Source: Larkinella sp051857545
GTDB lineage: Bacteria; Bacteroidota; Bacteroidia; Cytophagales; Spirosomataceae
Direction of reading: 5' to 3'
NCBI RefSeq assembly: GCF_051857545.1
Contig: NZ_JBPZHB010000002.1
Location: forward strand, 186,001 to 250,000
DNA: 64,000 nucleotides
The notes below the pieces were generated by a model. It was not told the DNA's origin. It ran no database searches and saw only the letters and a program-made list of their open reading frames with translations. Both the position numbers and the translations under genes were made by a program. Of this stretch, positions 35,620-44,292 are shown piece by piece; within the stretch, counting starts at the first letter, position 1, and the number at the start of each line of letters is the position of its first letter.

Positions 35620-38040
35620 TCACTCACTTCTCAAGCTCTCCACCGGATTCATCAAGGCGGTTTTTGCCGATTGAAGCGAAACCGTCAGCAAGGTGATGCC
35701 GATGGCCATCAAACCGGCCAGGGCAAATACCCACCCTTGAATCTCAACGTGATAGACGAAGTTTTGCAGCCAGCGGCTCATTGCCCAACCCGCTACGGGC
35801 GAGGCTACGGCAATGGCCACCAGCACCGGTTTCAGGAAGTCTTTCGACAACAGGGCGACAATGTCCAGAACTGTCGCGCCCAGCACTTTCCGCACACCGA
35901 TCTCCCTTGTCCGCTGTTGTGTGGCCAGTTTCGCCAGACCGAACACGCCGAGGCCGCAAATCAGGGTCGCCAGCAGGGTTGCATAGCTTATAATTTGCTG
36001 CCATTTCTGCTCCAATTCATAGGCTCTGGCGTTCAGCTCATCCTGAAAACCGTAGTCCATTTCAAATGAAGGGTAGGCTTTCCGGTATACGTTCTTCAAA
36101 ACGGCCAGGGCTTCTTTTTGGCGGTTTTTGTCGATTTTTACCAAAATTCCGCTGGATTGATCCTCTCGCATGAACAGTGCCATCGGCCGAATGCGCTCCC
36201 GCAATGAACTGGCATGAAAATCCTTGACCACGCCAACGATAGTCAGCGGTTTCTGGCTGAAATTCTCGTGCAATCGAATGGTTTTTCCAATCGGCTTCTC
36301 CAGCCCCGCGGTCTTTACGAACGTTTCATTGACCAGAACGGCTTCGGTTTTGTCAGACACGAAAGCAGGGGAGAGGTTGCGACCGGCTTTCAGACGGATG
36401 CCCAAAACCGGCAGGTAGTTTTCGTCAATGTACTGGTAGTGGCTCTCGATTTTCCGGTTCCCCACGCGGGTCTCGTACGATCCCCCCAGATCACTGTTAA
36501 ACGAGACGTTTCGGATCAACGGTTCGCCCGCCAGTTCGGTCCGCAGAAAAGCCTGATCGACTTTCAAATCAGTACTGAAAGGAATGTACGTTCCGACGAC
36601 CTGATACGGATCATAGCCCAGGTCCTTCGTCCGCACATAATCCATCTGATGGTAGAAAACCGTGGTCGCAATCACCAGAAAAACCGACAGGGCAAACTGA
36701 ATCATGACGAGCGTTTGCCCCAACCAACTCCGCCCCGAAAGTCGCGGTTTATTGTACAATACATCGGTGGGTTTAAAATTGGACAGAACGAGCGCCGGAT
36801 ACAGACCAGCTAGTAAAATATTGAAAATGAGTAGTATGATAAAATAAAGCAGAAGCTCGCCGTCCAGAATTTCACGAAAAACGATGGCTTTGCCGGCTAA
36901 CTGGTTAAAAACCGGTAGCGTCAACTGCGCGAGCAGAATCGCCACCACAAAAGCACCCAGACACAGAATGGCGGACTCCCCCAGGAATTGAGCCATAATG
37001 CGTTGCGAACTGCTCCCCGTCAATTTCCGAACCCCGATTTCTTTGGTCCGTTTCAGCGAGTTCGCCAGACTGATGTTGATGAAATTAGTGGAAGCCATCA
37101 ACAGGATAAAGGCCGAAATACCCAGAAACAGGTACGAAAAAACCGGATTACTGCCATTGGTGATGCCCCCTTCCCGGTTCCCTTTGCTGTGATATAACGG
37201 GTTGAGATGAATGTCGGTCATGGGTTGTAATCCATACCGAATTGCCGGATCAAAACCGTAATTCTTCCGGTTTTCGGCCACCTGCTGCCGGGCGTGTACC
37301 GCATAAACGGTACTGAATTTTCGGACAACCAAATCGCGATCGGCCTGTGGATGCAGCACGACAAAGGTGCTCAGATAGGAGTTCAGCCAACTGGTATCGT
37401 CGAACGACACCTGCATGAACCGAAACGGAAACAGCAGATCGAACTGGAGCGAGGAATTTTGGGGCGGGTCCTGCACCACACCGGTGATGATCGATGCCCC
37501 CACCCGCTTACCGGAAGGCCCATCTTCCAGCAGCGTTTTCCCGATCACATCGAGGCTGTTGAACAGTTTCCGCGCTGTTCGTTCGGTGATGACAACCGTG
37601 CCTGCACCCCGCAAGGCGGTTTTTGGATTACCGCTTAACAGCCTGAACGAAAACACATTGAAAAAAGTGGAGTCGACAAAGAAGGGGTGCAGAACAAATG
37701 ATTTATGGTTGGCCACGAACATGCCCTGGATGTCACCGCCCATCACCCGCACGTAGTTCTGTACTTCAGGCACCTCCGCTTTAAAGGTCGGTCCCTGCAC
37801 CTGACCCGTTCCTCCGTTCGTCTCGCCGGTTCCGCCCCGGGTTTCGGTCACGGTCGTTGTGATCCGGTAGAGGTTCGGATTTTTCTCGTGGAACCGGTCA
37901 TAGCTTTGTTCATCTTTTAGGTAGAGAATCGCCAGCAACAGGCAGGTGATGCCAGCGGCCAGGCCAACGACGTTAATGACCGAATACAGCCGGTTTTGCC
38001 ACAAGTGGCGGAAGGCAATTTTGAGGTAATTTTGGAGCAT
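35620..38040 (-). CDS. FtsX/MacB-type ABC transporter permease, paralogue 2
   Basis: 806 aa with the same duplicated layout as its neighbours: VINVVGLAAGITCLLLAILY helix, MacB core, LKRTKEIGVRKLTGSSSQ before the first FtsX helices, then a second half with QQRTREIGVRKVLGATVLD and the ending ALMNPVESLRSE. The second periplasmic core contains GRNLSPAFVSDKTEAVLVNE, a segment recognisable in every paralogue here. It lies 68 bases downstream of the membrane-anchored winged-helix regulator on the same strand and lacks the TGTCCG palindrome, so its control may differ from permease 1. Confidence 0.92.
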   Translation of the reverse strand: MLQNYLKIAFRHLWQNRLYSVINVVGLAAGITCLLLAILYLKDEQSYDRFHEKNPNLYRITTTVTETRGGTGETNGGTGQVQGPTFKAEVPEVQNYVRVMGGDIQGMFVANHKSFVLHPFFVDSTFFNVFSFRLLSGNPKTALRGAGTVVITERTARKLFNSLDVIGKTLLEDGPSGKRVGASIITGVVQDPPQNSSLQFDLLFPFRFMQVSFDDTSWLNSYLSTFVVLHPQADRDLVVRKFSTVYAVHARQQVAENRKNYGFDPAIRYGLQPMTDIHLNPLYHSKGNREGGITNGSNPVFSYLFLGISAFILLMASTNFINISLANSLKRTKEIGVRKLTGSSSQRIMAQFLGESAILCLGAFVVAILLAQLTLPVFNQLAGKAIVFREILDGELLLYFIILLIFNILLAGLYPALVLSNFKPTDVLYNKPRLSGRSWLGQTLVMIQFALSVFLVIATTVFYHQMDYVRTKDLGYDPYQVVGTYIPFSTDLKVDQAFLRTELAGEPLIRNVSFNSDLGGSYETRVGNRKIESHYQYIDENYLPVLGIRLKAGRNLSPAFVSDKTEAVLVNETFVKTAGLEKPIGKTIRLHENFSQKPLTIVGVVKDFHASSLRERIRPMALFMREDQSSGILVKIDKNRQKEALAVLKNVYRKAYPSFEMDYGFQDELNARAYELEQKWQQIISYATLLATLICGLGVFGLAKLATQQRTREIGVRKVLGATVLDIVALLSKDFLKPVLVAIAVASPVAGWAMSRWLQNFVYHVEIQGWVFALAGLMAIGITLLTVSLQSAKTALMNPVESLRSE

Positions 38041-38108
38041 AAACGTGCCGGAGAACTTTTTACAGTCCTGAGAATAGAAGCGAAAGTCCTAAAGGAAAAA
38101 GATACGGA

Positions 38109-39023
38109 TTAAGCGGTTCCCGATGCGTTAGGACGGGATTCCAGGCGATACCCTACGCCGTGAACGGCAACGATCCTGAGCGTCGGGTCGTCCTGCAATA
38201 GTTTCCGCAGACGCGATACAAACACATCGACACTGCGCCCGACGATGATGCCTTCGTCTTCCCAGACCGATTTGAGAATAAAATCACGTTCCAGCAGTTG
38301 GTTCGGATTCATGGCAAAAAGGCGGAGCAGCTTGGCTTCGCGGTAGGTCAGGTTGTGGACATGCCCCCCGGCGCTCAGCGTCAGATTGGTGGTGTCAAGG
38401 CTGGAATTTCCAAAATGAAGCTGGTGGTCGTCGTTAGGAACCGAATCCGGATCTATGGGTTCCTTCGGCGGGGACGACCGGCGCAAAACCGTGAAAACCA
38501 AGGCGGTCAACAAACTTCCGAAAGCCATCATCCACCAGGCAGAAGCCGTTTGCGGAGGTGTTTCGGAAGCCGTAAACCGAATCTGGAGATTGTAGCAGCC
38601 TTTGGCCTGTTCGCGACCGGTGCAGGCTACTTTCTGCTTTTTCGTTACATCCAAAACCGTATAACCCAGCTCGATTTTGCCATTCGAACAATTCAGGATG
38701 GCGACGTCATACGGTCGCGTAACCCCATGCAGCCGGAGGGATGCCTGCAAAACATCGGGCAGTTGGCTGTAGTTGAAGGTCTGATTCAGCCGGATCAGGA
38801 ACGTGTTGGCATCGGTTTGCTGAACGGGCGAAATCCGGGAGGTCGAATCACCGGCGGCAGCCAGCAACCGGTGCGCCGTCCGGCGAAGGGCAAGATTGGC
38901 CTTCTCCGCAAAACGGTTCTGGTCGGCCTGCGCCGGGTTGGGGGTCGACCGAACGAACTGCACAAACAGCAGGCCCGTTAGCAGAACGAGGATGATTGCG
39001 ATGATGCGGTTTGCTTTTCCCAT
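38109..39023 (-). CDS. Membrane-anchored winged-helix transcription regulator (OmpR-type DNA-binding domain at the C-terminus)
   Basis: 304 aa. An N-terminal helix (about 6-24, IIAIILVLLTGLLFVQFV) precedes a roughly 135-residue periplasmic domain with two Cys (LNCSNG, VACTGREQAKGC). A second helix (about 164-184, AWWMMAFGSLLTALVFTVL) leads to a cytoplasmic part whose last 100 residues are an OmpR/PhoB-like winged helix (LTYREAKLLRLFAMNPNQLL, RSVDVFVSRLRKLL, AVHGVGYRLE). There is no receiver domain. It resembles a ToxR-like one-component sensor with reversed order. It follows the protease gene after 12 bases; periplasmic signalling by the protease is a hypothesis. Confidence 0.88.
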   Translation of the reverse strand: MGKANRIIAIILVLLTGLLFVQFVRSTPNPAQADQNRFAEKANLALRRTAHRLLAAAGDSTSRISPVQQTDANTFLIRLNQTFNYSQLPDVLQASLRLHGVTRPYDVAILNCSNGKIELGYTVLDVTKKQKVACTGREQAKGCYNLQIRFTASETPPQTASAWWMMAFGSLLTALVFTVLRRSSPPKEPIDPDSVPNDDHQLHFGNSSLDTTNLTLSAGGHVHNLTYREAKLLRLFAMNPNQLLERDFILKSVWEDEGIIVGRSVDVFVSRLRKLLQDDPTLRIVAVHGVGYRLESRPNASGTA

Positions 39024-39035
39024 AGCCCATTCTTT

Positions 39036-40199
39036 TTATTCCGTGCGCCTGACCTCCGTCAGAAATTTCTGCAATTCGTCCTTGACGTGGGGATCCATCC
39101 GTTCTTTTTTCAGTTCCTTCTCCAGCCGGCTGATGGCTTCCGGTTTTTGATTAATCCGGAGCAAAGCCTTTGCCAACGACAGCAGATAGACGTGGTAGCC
39201 GTACTTCGCAAAGAAATACTCGAAATATGGAACGGCCTCTGCTTTCCGACTGGATTCGATCAGTTTCTCGCCGGTTTTGATGAGGTTATCGTGATTAAAA
39301 TACGTCAATTCGTACGTATAATACAACGGCTCATTTTGTAGAAAACGATCGAATACCGGCAACGCTGTTCCAACCGGCATCGTCTGAAGCAAAGAATCCA
39401 GGTATACCGAAACCGGTTTTCGGTTGACGTTAAGCGGTTTATCGCCGGCGAGTATTTTTTTAAGATAAGCCGTTGAATTGATGACATTGACCCGCCGACC
39501 CGTTTCCGCATCTGTTCGCCCGTTGGAATAAATGCCGACCAGCAGCCCATTGGTGTCGATAATTGGCGATCCGCTGGCACCACCCAAAAAGACCGTATCC
39601 ATACCCGCGCCTTCAAACTGGACATAAAAGACGGGGCCTTCCGTTTTGACAACCGTCCCCTTTGCCGTCAGCGTCTGTTGAAAACGATAGGGATTGCCCG
39701 TCAGATACACGTTTTCTCCGACCAAAACCGCCTTTTCCCGCAACCTGACCGGCTGAATTTTTGGTGAAACCGACTTGGTTGAGAAAACAAGCCAATCCCG
39801 CTGCAATACTCCGTTGTCAAAACCATCCCACAGTTTTTCGGTGGAATCTTCGTTCATCAACCGATCGATGACCACCGAATCGGCGGGGTGGTATTTCGGG
39901 TACATCTTCCACGTTTTAAGCTGGTCGTTGATCACCACCCGCTTCGTGGCTTTGTTGCGGGCGACCCACAAAATGTGTTTCGCCGTTACCGCCAGCGTGT
40001 CTTTTCCGGTATCGAGCAAAAAACCGCTGGCGGCATAGGTGATCGTCGGGTCCTCGTATCGATCCCCGTTTTTATATAATACCTCATTGACCAGGGCAAT
40101 CGGCGGCCACTGTTCGGCCGGTTTTTGAATCCATTTTTCGGGACTTTGGGCAAATCCAAAGACCGGTAGTGCAAGCACCCAAATTAATATTTTTCTCAT
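39036..40199 (-). CDS. Exported trypsin-like serine protease with C-terminal helical repeats
   Basis: 387 aa from the ATG at 40199, where the signal peptide (MRKILIWVLALPVFGFAQ) begins. The triad can be placed as His75 (LAVTAKHILWVA), Asp135 (LQRDWLVFS) and Ser209 (FLGGASGSPIIDTNG). Residues about 250-387 look like short TPR-type helices (AKALLRINQKPEAISRLEKEL). It is probably a periplasmic or surface protease. It sits 17 bases after the 166-aa gene and 12 bases before the membrane winged-helix regulator, an apparent operon. Codons for residues 287-292 overlap a 16-nt match to the REP unit flank. Confidence 0.84.
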   Translation of the reverse strand: MRKILIWVLALPVFGFAQSPEKWIQKPAEQWPPIALVNEVLYKNGDRYEDPTITYAASGFLLDTGKDTLAVTAKHILWVARNKATKRVVINDQLKTWKMYPKYHPADSVVIDRLMNEDSTEKLWDGFDNGVLQRDWLVFSTKSVSPKIQPVRLREKAVLVGENVYLTGNPYRFQQTLTAKGTVVKTEGPVFYVQFEGAGMDTVFLGGASGSPIIDTNGLLVGIYSNGRTDAETGRRVNVINSTAYLKKILAGDKPLNVNRKPVSVYLDSLLQTMPVGTALPVFDRFLQNEPLYYTYELTYFNHDNLIKTGEKLIESSRKAEAVPYFEYFFAKYGYHVYLLSLAKALLRINQKPEAISRLEKELKKERMDPHVKDELQKFLTEVRRTE

Positions 40200-40216
40200 C
40201 GCGATTAGAGGCCTGG

Positions 40217-40717
40217 TCAACATCCGTCCCCTTTTCTGAATGGGAGTTTAAGAAACCAGAAAAGCTTCAACCGGATGATTCGTCGGGCTACTGCGTCTTC
40301 TTTCCGGATCGGTTCTATCACCAGATCGTCGCCGGCCTGCGCGTAGGCCAGCACGTCTGATAGCTCAATTTCAGCCTTCTCGCAATGCCCATCCGCTTTT
40401 GTCCTATTGAGCGGTTTTCCGTCCCGTCGCAGATAAACCCGGAATGGTATTTTGATGGCATCGGGCGAATAGGGGTCGCCGGCCACAACAGCCAATTTAC
40501 CCCGGCTATTGAGCGAGAAAAAGGAATAATCCAGCGGAATGCCATCTAAGAGCAAGGGATTATCGGAAAATTCTTTCGTTTTTTTCTCAGCAGTTGACTT
40601 ACTGTTTTCGTGAGAATCGGTTACCCGGTTTTCGGTCAATAGTACGGAACCACTAAAAACAGACGGCTGGGGAAACGTACCGAACAAGAAGGCGAGAAAA
40701 ATCCATTTTTTCGACAT
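40217..40717 (-). CDS. Exported hypothetical protein (166 aa)
   Basis: The N-terminus MSKKWIFLAFLFGTFPQPSVFSG looks like a signal peptide. A Ser/Lys-rich stretch (about 32-50) follows, then a region with beta character (GIPLDYSFFSLNSRGKLAVV, IPFRVYLRRDGKPLN) and a basic C-terminal part (RRIIRLKLFWFLKLPFRKGDGC). I do not recognise a family. A TAnnTTTG promoter box lies 29 bases before the start codon, and it is the first gene of the run with the protease and winged-helix regulator. Confidence 0.68.
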   Translation of the reverse strand: MSKKWIFLAFLFGTFPQPSVFSGSVLLTENRVTDSHENSKSTAEKKTKEFSDNPLLLDGIPLDYSFFSLNSRGKLAVVAGDPYSPDAIKIPFRVYLRRDGKPLNRTKADGHCEKAEIELSDVLAYAQAGDDLVIEPIRKEDAVARRIIRLKLFWFLKLPFRKGDGC

Positions 40718-40746
40718 GGTGGTTTTTCGTTAAGTGGACAATGAAC

Positions 40747-40754
40747 CAAATGTA
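40747..40754 (-). promoter_or_regulatory. TAnnTTTG -7 promoter element for the 166-aa / protease / regulator operon
   Basis: On the minus strand the sequence is TACATTTG, an exact match to the Bacteroidota -7 consensus, 29 bases before the ATG at 40717. A TTGG about 20 bases further upstream can serve as the -33 element. This supports transcription of the three minus-strand genes from here. Confidence 0.6.
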
Positions 40755-41122
40755 TAGTCCATTCCAAACGCAGCCAATCAATGCCCGTAAAACATTGTAA
40801 ACGAAATGTAAAAGCTTTCTATTCAGTCATTAAAAGGCTTTCTATCCGATGGTTACCGTAGGAGTCGGAAGAGCCAAACTTTTTTTAAGAAATCGCTTCT
40901 AATTCTTTAAAAATCTTTTAAAGGAGAATAATCCAAAAACGGCAGAAATAATTTCTGGGATAGGGATTGGCGAAAAATCCCCAATTTCCTATTAAATTAC
41001 CGCCATAATGGGAAATTAAATAGAGTAATGTCACTATTCAGCAAAACAATTGTTCGTTTCCCGATCGTACTCAACATACCCACCTGTAATTCTCTTTTAC
41101 CATTTCTAACTTCATTTCCCCC
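40755..41122. other. AT-rich intergenic region upstream of susC
   Basis: The region between the divergent 166-aa gene and susC is AT-rich compared with its neighbours and holds no coding-like ORF. A short palindrome TTTAAAAATCTTTTAAA is near 40907-40923. I see no exact TAnnTTTG on the plus strand, and no sigma/anti-sigma genes beside susC. The susC promoter must lie here. Confidence 0.4.
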
Positions 41123-44100
41123 ATGCGAAAACCAGTACTTTTTTTGAACCGGAAAGCGCCATTCAACCGCCGGTCTCGGTCCTACACCCTCGTTCTGCTG
41201 GCCATCGGAATGGCATTGTCTGCTCCGCCGGCTTCAACCTATGCCAACCCGGCCAAATCCGGAGCGGTGGTCACCCTTGAAAAAGAAGTAACCGGAACCG
41301 TTAAAGATAACAATGGCAATGCGCTGCCGGGGGTAAACGTCGTCATCAAAGGCACGACCAAAGGCACGACCACCAACAGTGTCGGAAAGTATACGCTGAT
41401 GGTCGACAATGACGCTACGGTTTTGATTTTTTCGTTCATCGGAGCTTTGTCGCAGGAGGTTACCGTGGGCGATCGTTCGGTGGTCGATGTGACGCTTCAG
41501 GAAGATGCCAAGCAGTTGAACGAAATCGTCGTGACGGCGCTCGGAATCGAACGGAACGCGAAAACCCTGACGTATGCTACCCAGCAGATCGACGGCAAAA
41601 AACTGGTCGATGTCCGGGATGCCAACTTTGTCAACACCCTTTCCGGAAAAGTGGCCGGGATGGTCGTGACGCAAGCCTCTTCGGGTCCGGGCTCGGCTAC
41701 GCGGGTCGTTCTGCGCGGAAACCGCTCCATTACCGGTAACAACAACGCCCTGTTTGTGATCGACGGTGTTCCGGTCGACAACACCGTTCGTGGCCAGGTC
41801 ACCGGCGACTTCGGTGGCATCAACGGCAGCGACGGTGCCAACAACATCAACCCCGACGACATCGAGTCGATGAACGTGCTGAAAGGCCCGGCAGCCTCGG
41901 CCCTTTACGGCAGCCGTGCCGCCAACGGGGTTATCATGATCACGACGAAAAAAGGGAAAGCCGGGAAAGTCTCGGTGGATGTCAATTCGGGCGTGGTGAT
42001 GGAATCACCGTTCGTATTGCCCAAACTGCAGAATACGTTTGGACAGGGTGCCGGTGGCAAAACCAGCGCCAACTCGCCGTATAGCTGGGGAGCCGCTGCC
42101 ACCACTTATCCCGACAACATCAAGGACTTTTTCCGGGATGCCGTTTCGACCAACAATTCGGTGGGTATTGCGGCTGGTAGCGAAAAGGTGCAGACCTATA
42201 CGTCCTACACCAACAACTACAACCAGGGCATTCTGCCGAACAACGAGCTGATGCGTCACACGCTGAACCTCCGGCTCACCTCGCAGATTACGAAGCGGTT
42301 TTCGACCGACGCCAAGATTACCTACGTCAACCAGAAGATTGACAACAAACCCCGCTCCGGTGAGGAAAGCTCGGTGACGATGAACCTCTACAAGGTGCCG
42401 CGCAGTGTGGATCTGAACAACATCTACAATACGTATGAAGATGCCAACGGCAAACCGACCTACTGGACCAGCTCGGGGATTTATATGAACCCTTACTGGA
42501 CGCTCAACAAAACGTTTGCGCTCGAAAAACGGAACCGGGTGATTGCCCTCGGTTCGGCCAAATACCAGTTGACCGACTGGCTGAATGTGCAGGGACGGCT
42601 CAGTTATGACTGGTATGCCGATCGCTACAACTTCGGGTATGCGAACAACACGCTGTTGTTTGCCGGAGCGGGTGGGTCCTATTCGGATTACACGGGTGAG
42701 CAACTGGAGCGCAACATGGACGTGATCATTTCTGGAAACAACAACGTCGGGAAAGACTTCGCCGTGACCTACAACGTGGGTGCCGGATCGACCTACAACC
42801 GTTTCTCACAGGTGGGAGCCAGCACCAACGGTCTGTCGGTTGCCAACCGCTTCGATCTGTCTTTTGCGTCGAACCTGACCCAGATTACCGGATATAGCGA
42901 GAAAGAACTGCAATACGTGTTCGGAACCGCTTCCGTTTCGTTCCGCGATTACCTGACGGTCGATGCTTCAGTGCGGAACGACTGGTCGTCTACGCTGCCC
43001 AAACCGTATTCCTACATTTACTCGTCGTTCGGGGCTAACGTTATTCTTTCCGATGCGGTAAAACTACCGAGCTGGATCAGTTTTGCCAAACTACGCGGTT
43101 CGTGGGCGCAGGTGGGGAACGATGCCGCGCCGTATAGCCTGCTGCAAACGTATGCATTTTCACAGGGTGGAACGGGCGGTTATATTTCCCGCAGCACAAC
43201 CCGCCCGGCTGAAAACCTGAAACCTGAAATTTCGTCGTCTACCGAATTTGGGGCCGATGTCCGGTTTCTGGGCGGCCGCTTAGGCGTTGATTTTACCTAT
43301 TACAACAGCAATACGGTCAACCAGTTGCTTTCGCTGGGTCTGGCTCCGGCATCGGGTTTTGCCAGCCAGTTTGTCAATGCCGGGAAAATCAACAACAAAG
43401 GGTTTGAACTGACCCTGAGCGCATCGCCGTTGAAAGGCAACCGCTTTACCTGGGATGCCTCACTAAATTTCGCCCGGAACGTCAACACCATCGTCGAACT
43501 CCACCCGAACATCAAGCGGGCCACCCTTGGCGGTAACACGCGTACGACCACCGCCGTGGTTGTTGAAGGCGGCTCTTATGGCGATCTGGAAGCCTATGGC
43601 TGGGCCAAAGATGCACAGGGGCGTTTGTTGGTAAATGCCAATGGTCTTCCGGTTGTTAGTGCTTTTGGTATTATCGGCAACTTCAATCCCAAATTTACGT
43701 TTGGTTTCAGCAACACGTTCTCTTACAAGAACTTTGTGATGAGCTTCCTGGTCGACGGTCGGGTGGGCGGCATCATGGTTTCCGGAACGGATGGCAACCT
43801 GGCGTATGACGGAACGGCCGAGTACACGCTCGAAAAACGCGAAGGTGGCTGGGTACTGCCGGGTGTAACGGCAACCGGCGAAACCAACACGAAGGCCATT
43901 ACTTCCGAGCAATTCTGGCAAACCGTATCGCAGGGACGTTATACCTGGGGTGAGTTTTTCTCGTATTCAACCACGAATGTGCGGTTAAGAGAAGCAACTT
44001 TGGGCTACAACATTCCGTTCCCGCAAGGTTTTTTCATCAAAAATGCCCGGCTGTCGCTCACGGCACGCAACCTGTTTTTCTTCTACCGGGGCAACGCCAC

Positions 44101-44242
44101 GATGGACATTCCCGGTTTGAAAACCCGCAAGCTGCCGTTTGACCCCGATGTGAACCTGAGTGCGGCCAACTACCAGGGTTCCGAATACGGCGCGCTGCCG
44201 TCGACCCGTACCGTTGGTCTTAACCTAAAATTAGGATTCTAA
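41123..44242 (+). CDS. SusC/RagA family TonB-dependent outer-membrane receptor
   Basis: 1039 aa. A long signal region (about 1-43) is followed by a carboxypeptidase-regulatory-like domain (VTGTVKDNNGNALPGVNVVIKGTT, cited in part) and a TonB-box-like LNEIVVTALG. The plug domain has ALFVIDGVPVD and the family motif LKGPAASALYGSRAANGVI (252-270 region). A 22-strand barrel follows and ends in GLNLKLGF with terminal Phe, as usual for barrel insertion. It imports ligands, typically oligosaccharides or peptides, with TonB energy. The matching SusD follows after 50 bases. No extra N-terminal signalling domain was seen, so no FecI/FecR link. Confidence 0.96.
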   Translation: MRKPVLFLNRKAPFNRRSRSYTLVLLAIGMALSAPPASTYANPAKSGAVVTLEKEVTGTVKDNNGNALPGVNVVIKGTTKGTTTNSVGKYTLMVDNDATVLIFSFIGALSQEVTVGDRSVVDVTLQEDAKQLNEIVVTALGIERNAKTLTYATQQIDGKKLVDVRDANFVNTLSGKVAGMVVTQASSGPGSATRVVLRGNRSITGNNNALFVIDGVPVDNTVRGQVTGDFGGINGSDGANNINPDDIESMNVLKGPAASALYGSRAANGVIMITTKKGKAGKVSVDVNSGVVMESPFVLPKLQNTFGQGAGGKTSANSPYSWGAAATTYPDNIKDFFRDAVSTNNSVGIAAGSEKVQTYTSYTNNYNQGILPNNELMRHTLNLRLTSQITKRFSTDAKITYVNQKIDNKPRSGEESSVTMNLYKVPRSVDLNNIYNTYEDANGKPTYWTSSGIYMNPYWTLNKTFALEKRNRVIALGSAKYQLTDWLNVQGRLSYDWYADRYNFGYANNTLLFAGAGGSYSDYTGEQLERNMDVIISGNNNVGKDFAVTYNVGAGSTYNRFSQVGASTNGLSVANRFDLSFASNLTQITGYSEKELQYVFGTASVSFRDYLTVDASVRNDWSSTLPKPYSYIYSSFGANVILSDAVKLPSWISFAKLRGSWAQVGNDAAPYSLLQTYAFSQGGTGGYISRSTTRPAENLKPEISSSTEFGADVRFLGGRLGVDFTYYNSNTVNQLLSLGLAPASGFASQFVNAGKINNKGFELTLSASPLKGNRFTWDASLNFARNVNTIVELHPNIKRATLGGNTRTTTAVVVEGGSYGDLEAYGWAKDAQGRLLVNANGLPVVSAFGIIGNFNPKFTFGFSNTFSYKNFVMSFLVDGRVGGIMVSGTDGNLAYDGTAEYTLEKREGGWVLPGVTATGETNTKAITSEQFWQTVSQGRYTWGEFFSYSTTNVRLREATLGYNIPFPQGFFIKNARLSLTARNLFFFYRGNATMDIPGLKTRKLPFDPDVNLSAANYQGSEYGALPSTRTVGLNLKLGF

Positions 44243-44292
44243 AAACTGAACCGAACGTCTTTTTGGAATCAACAATCAACACAGAACTCACC

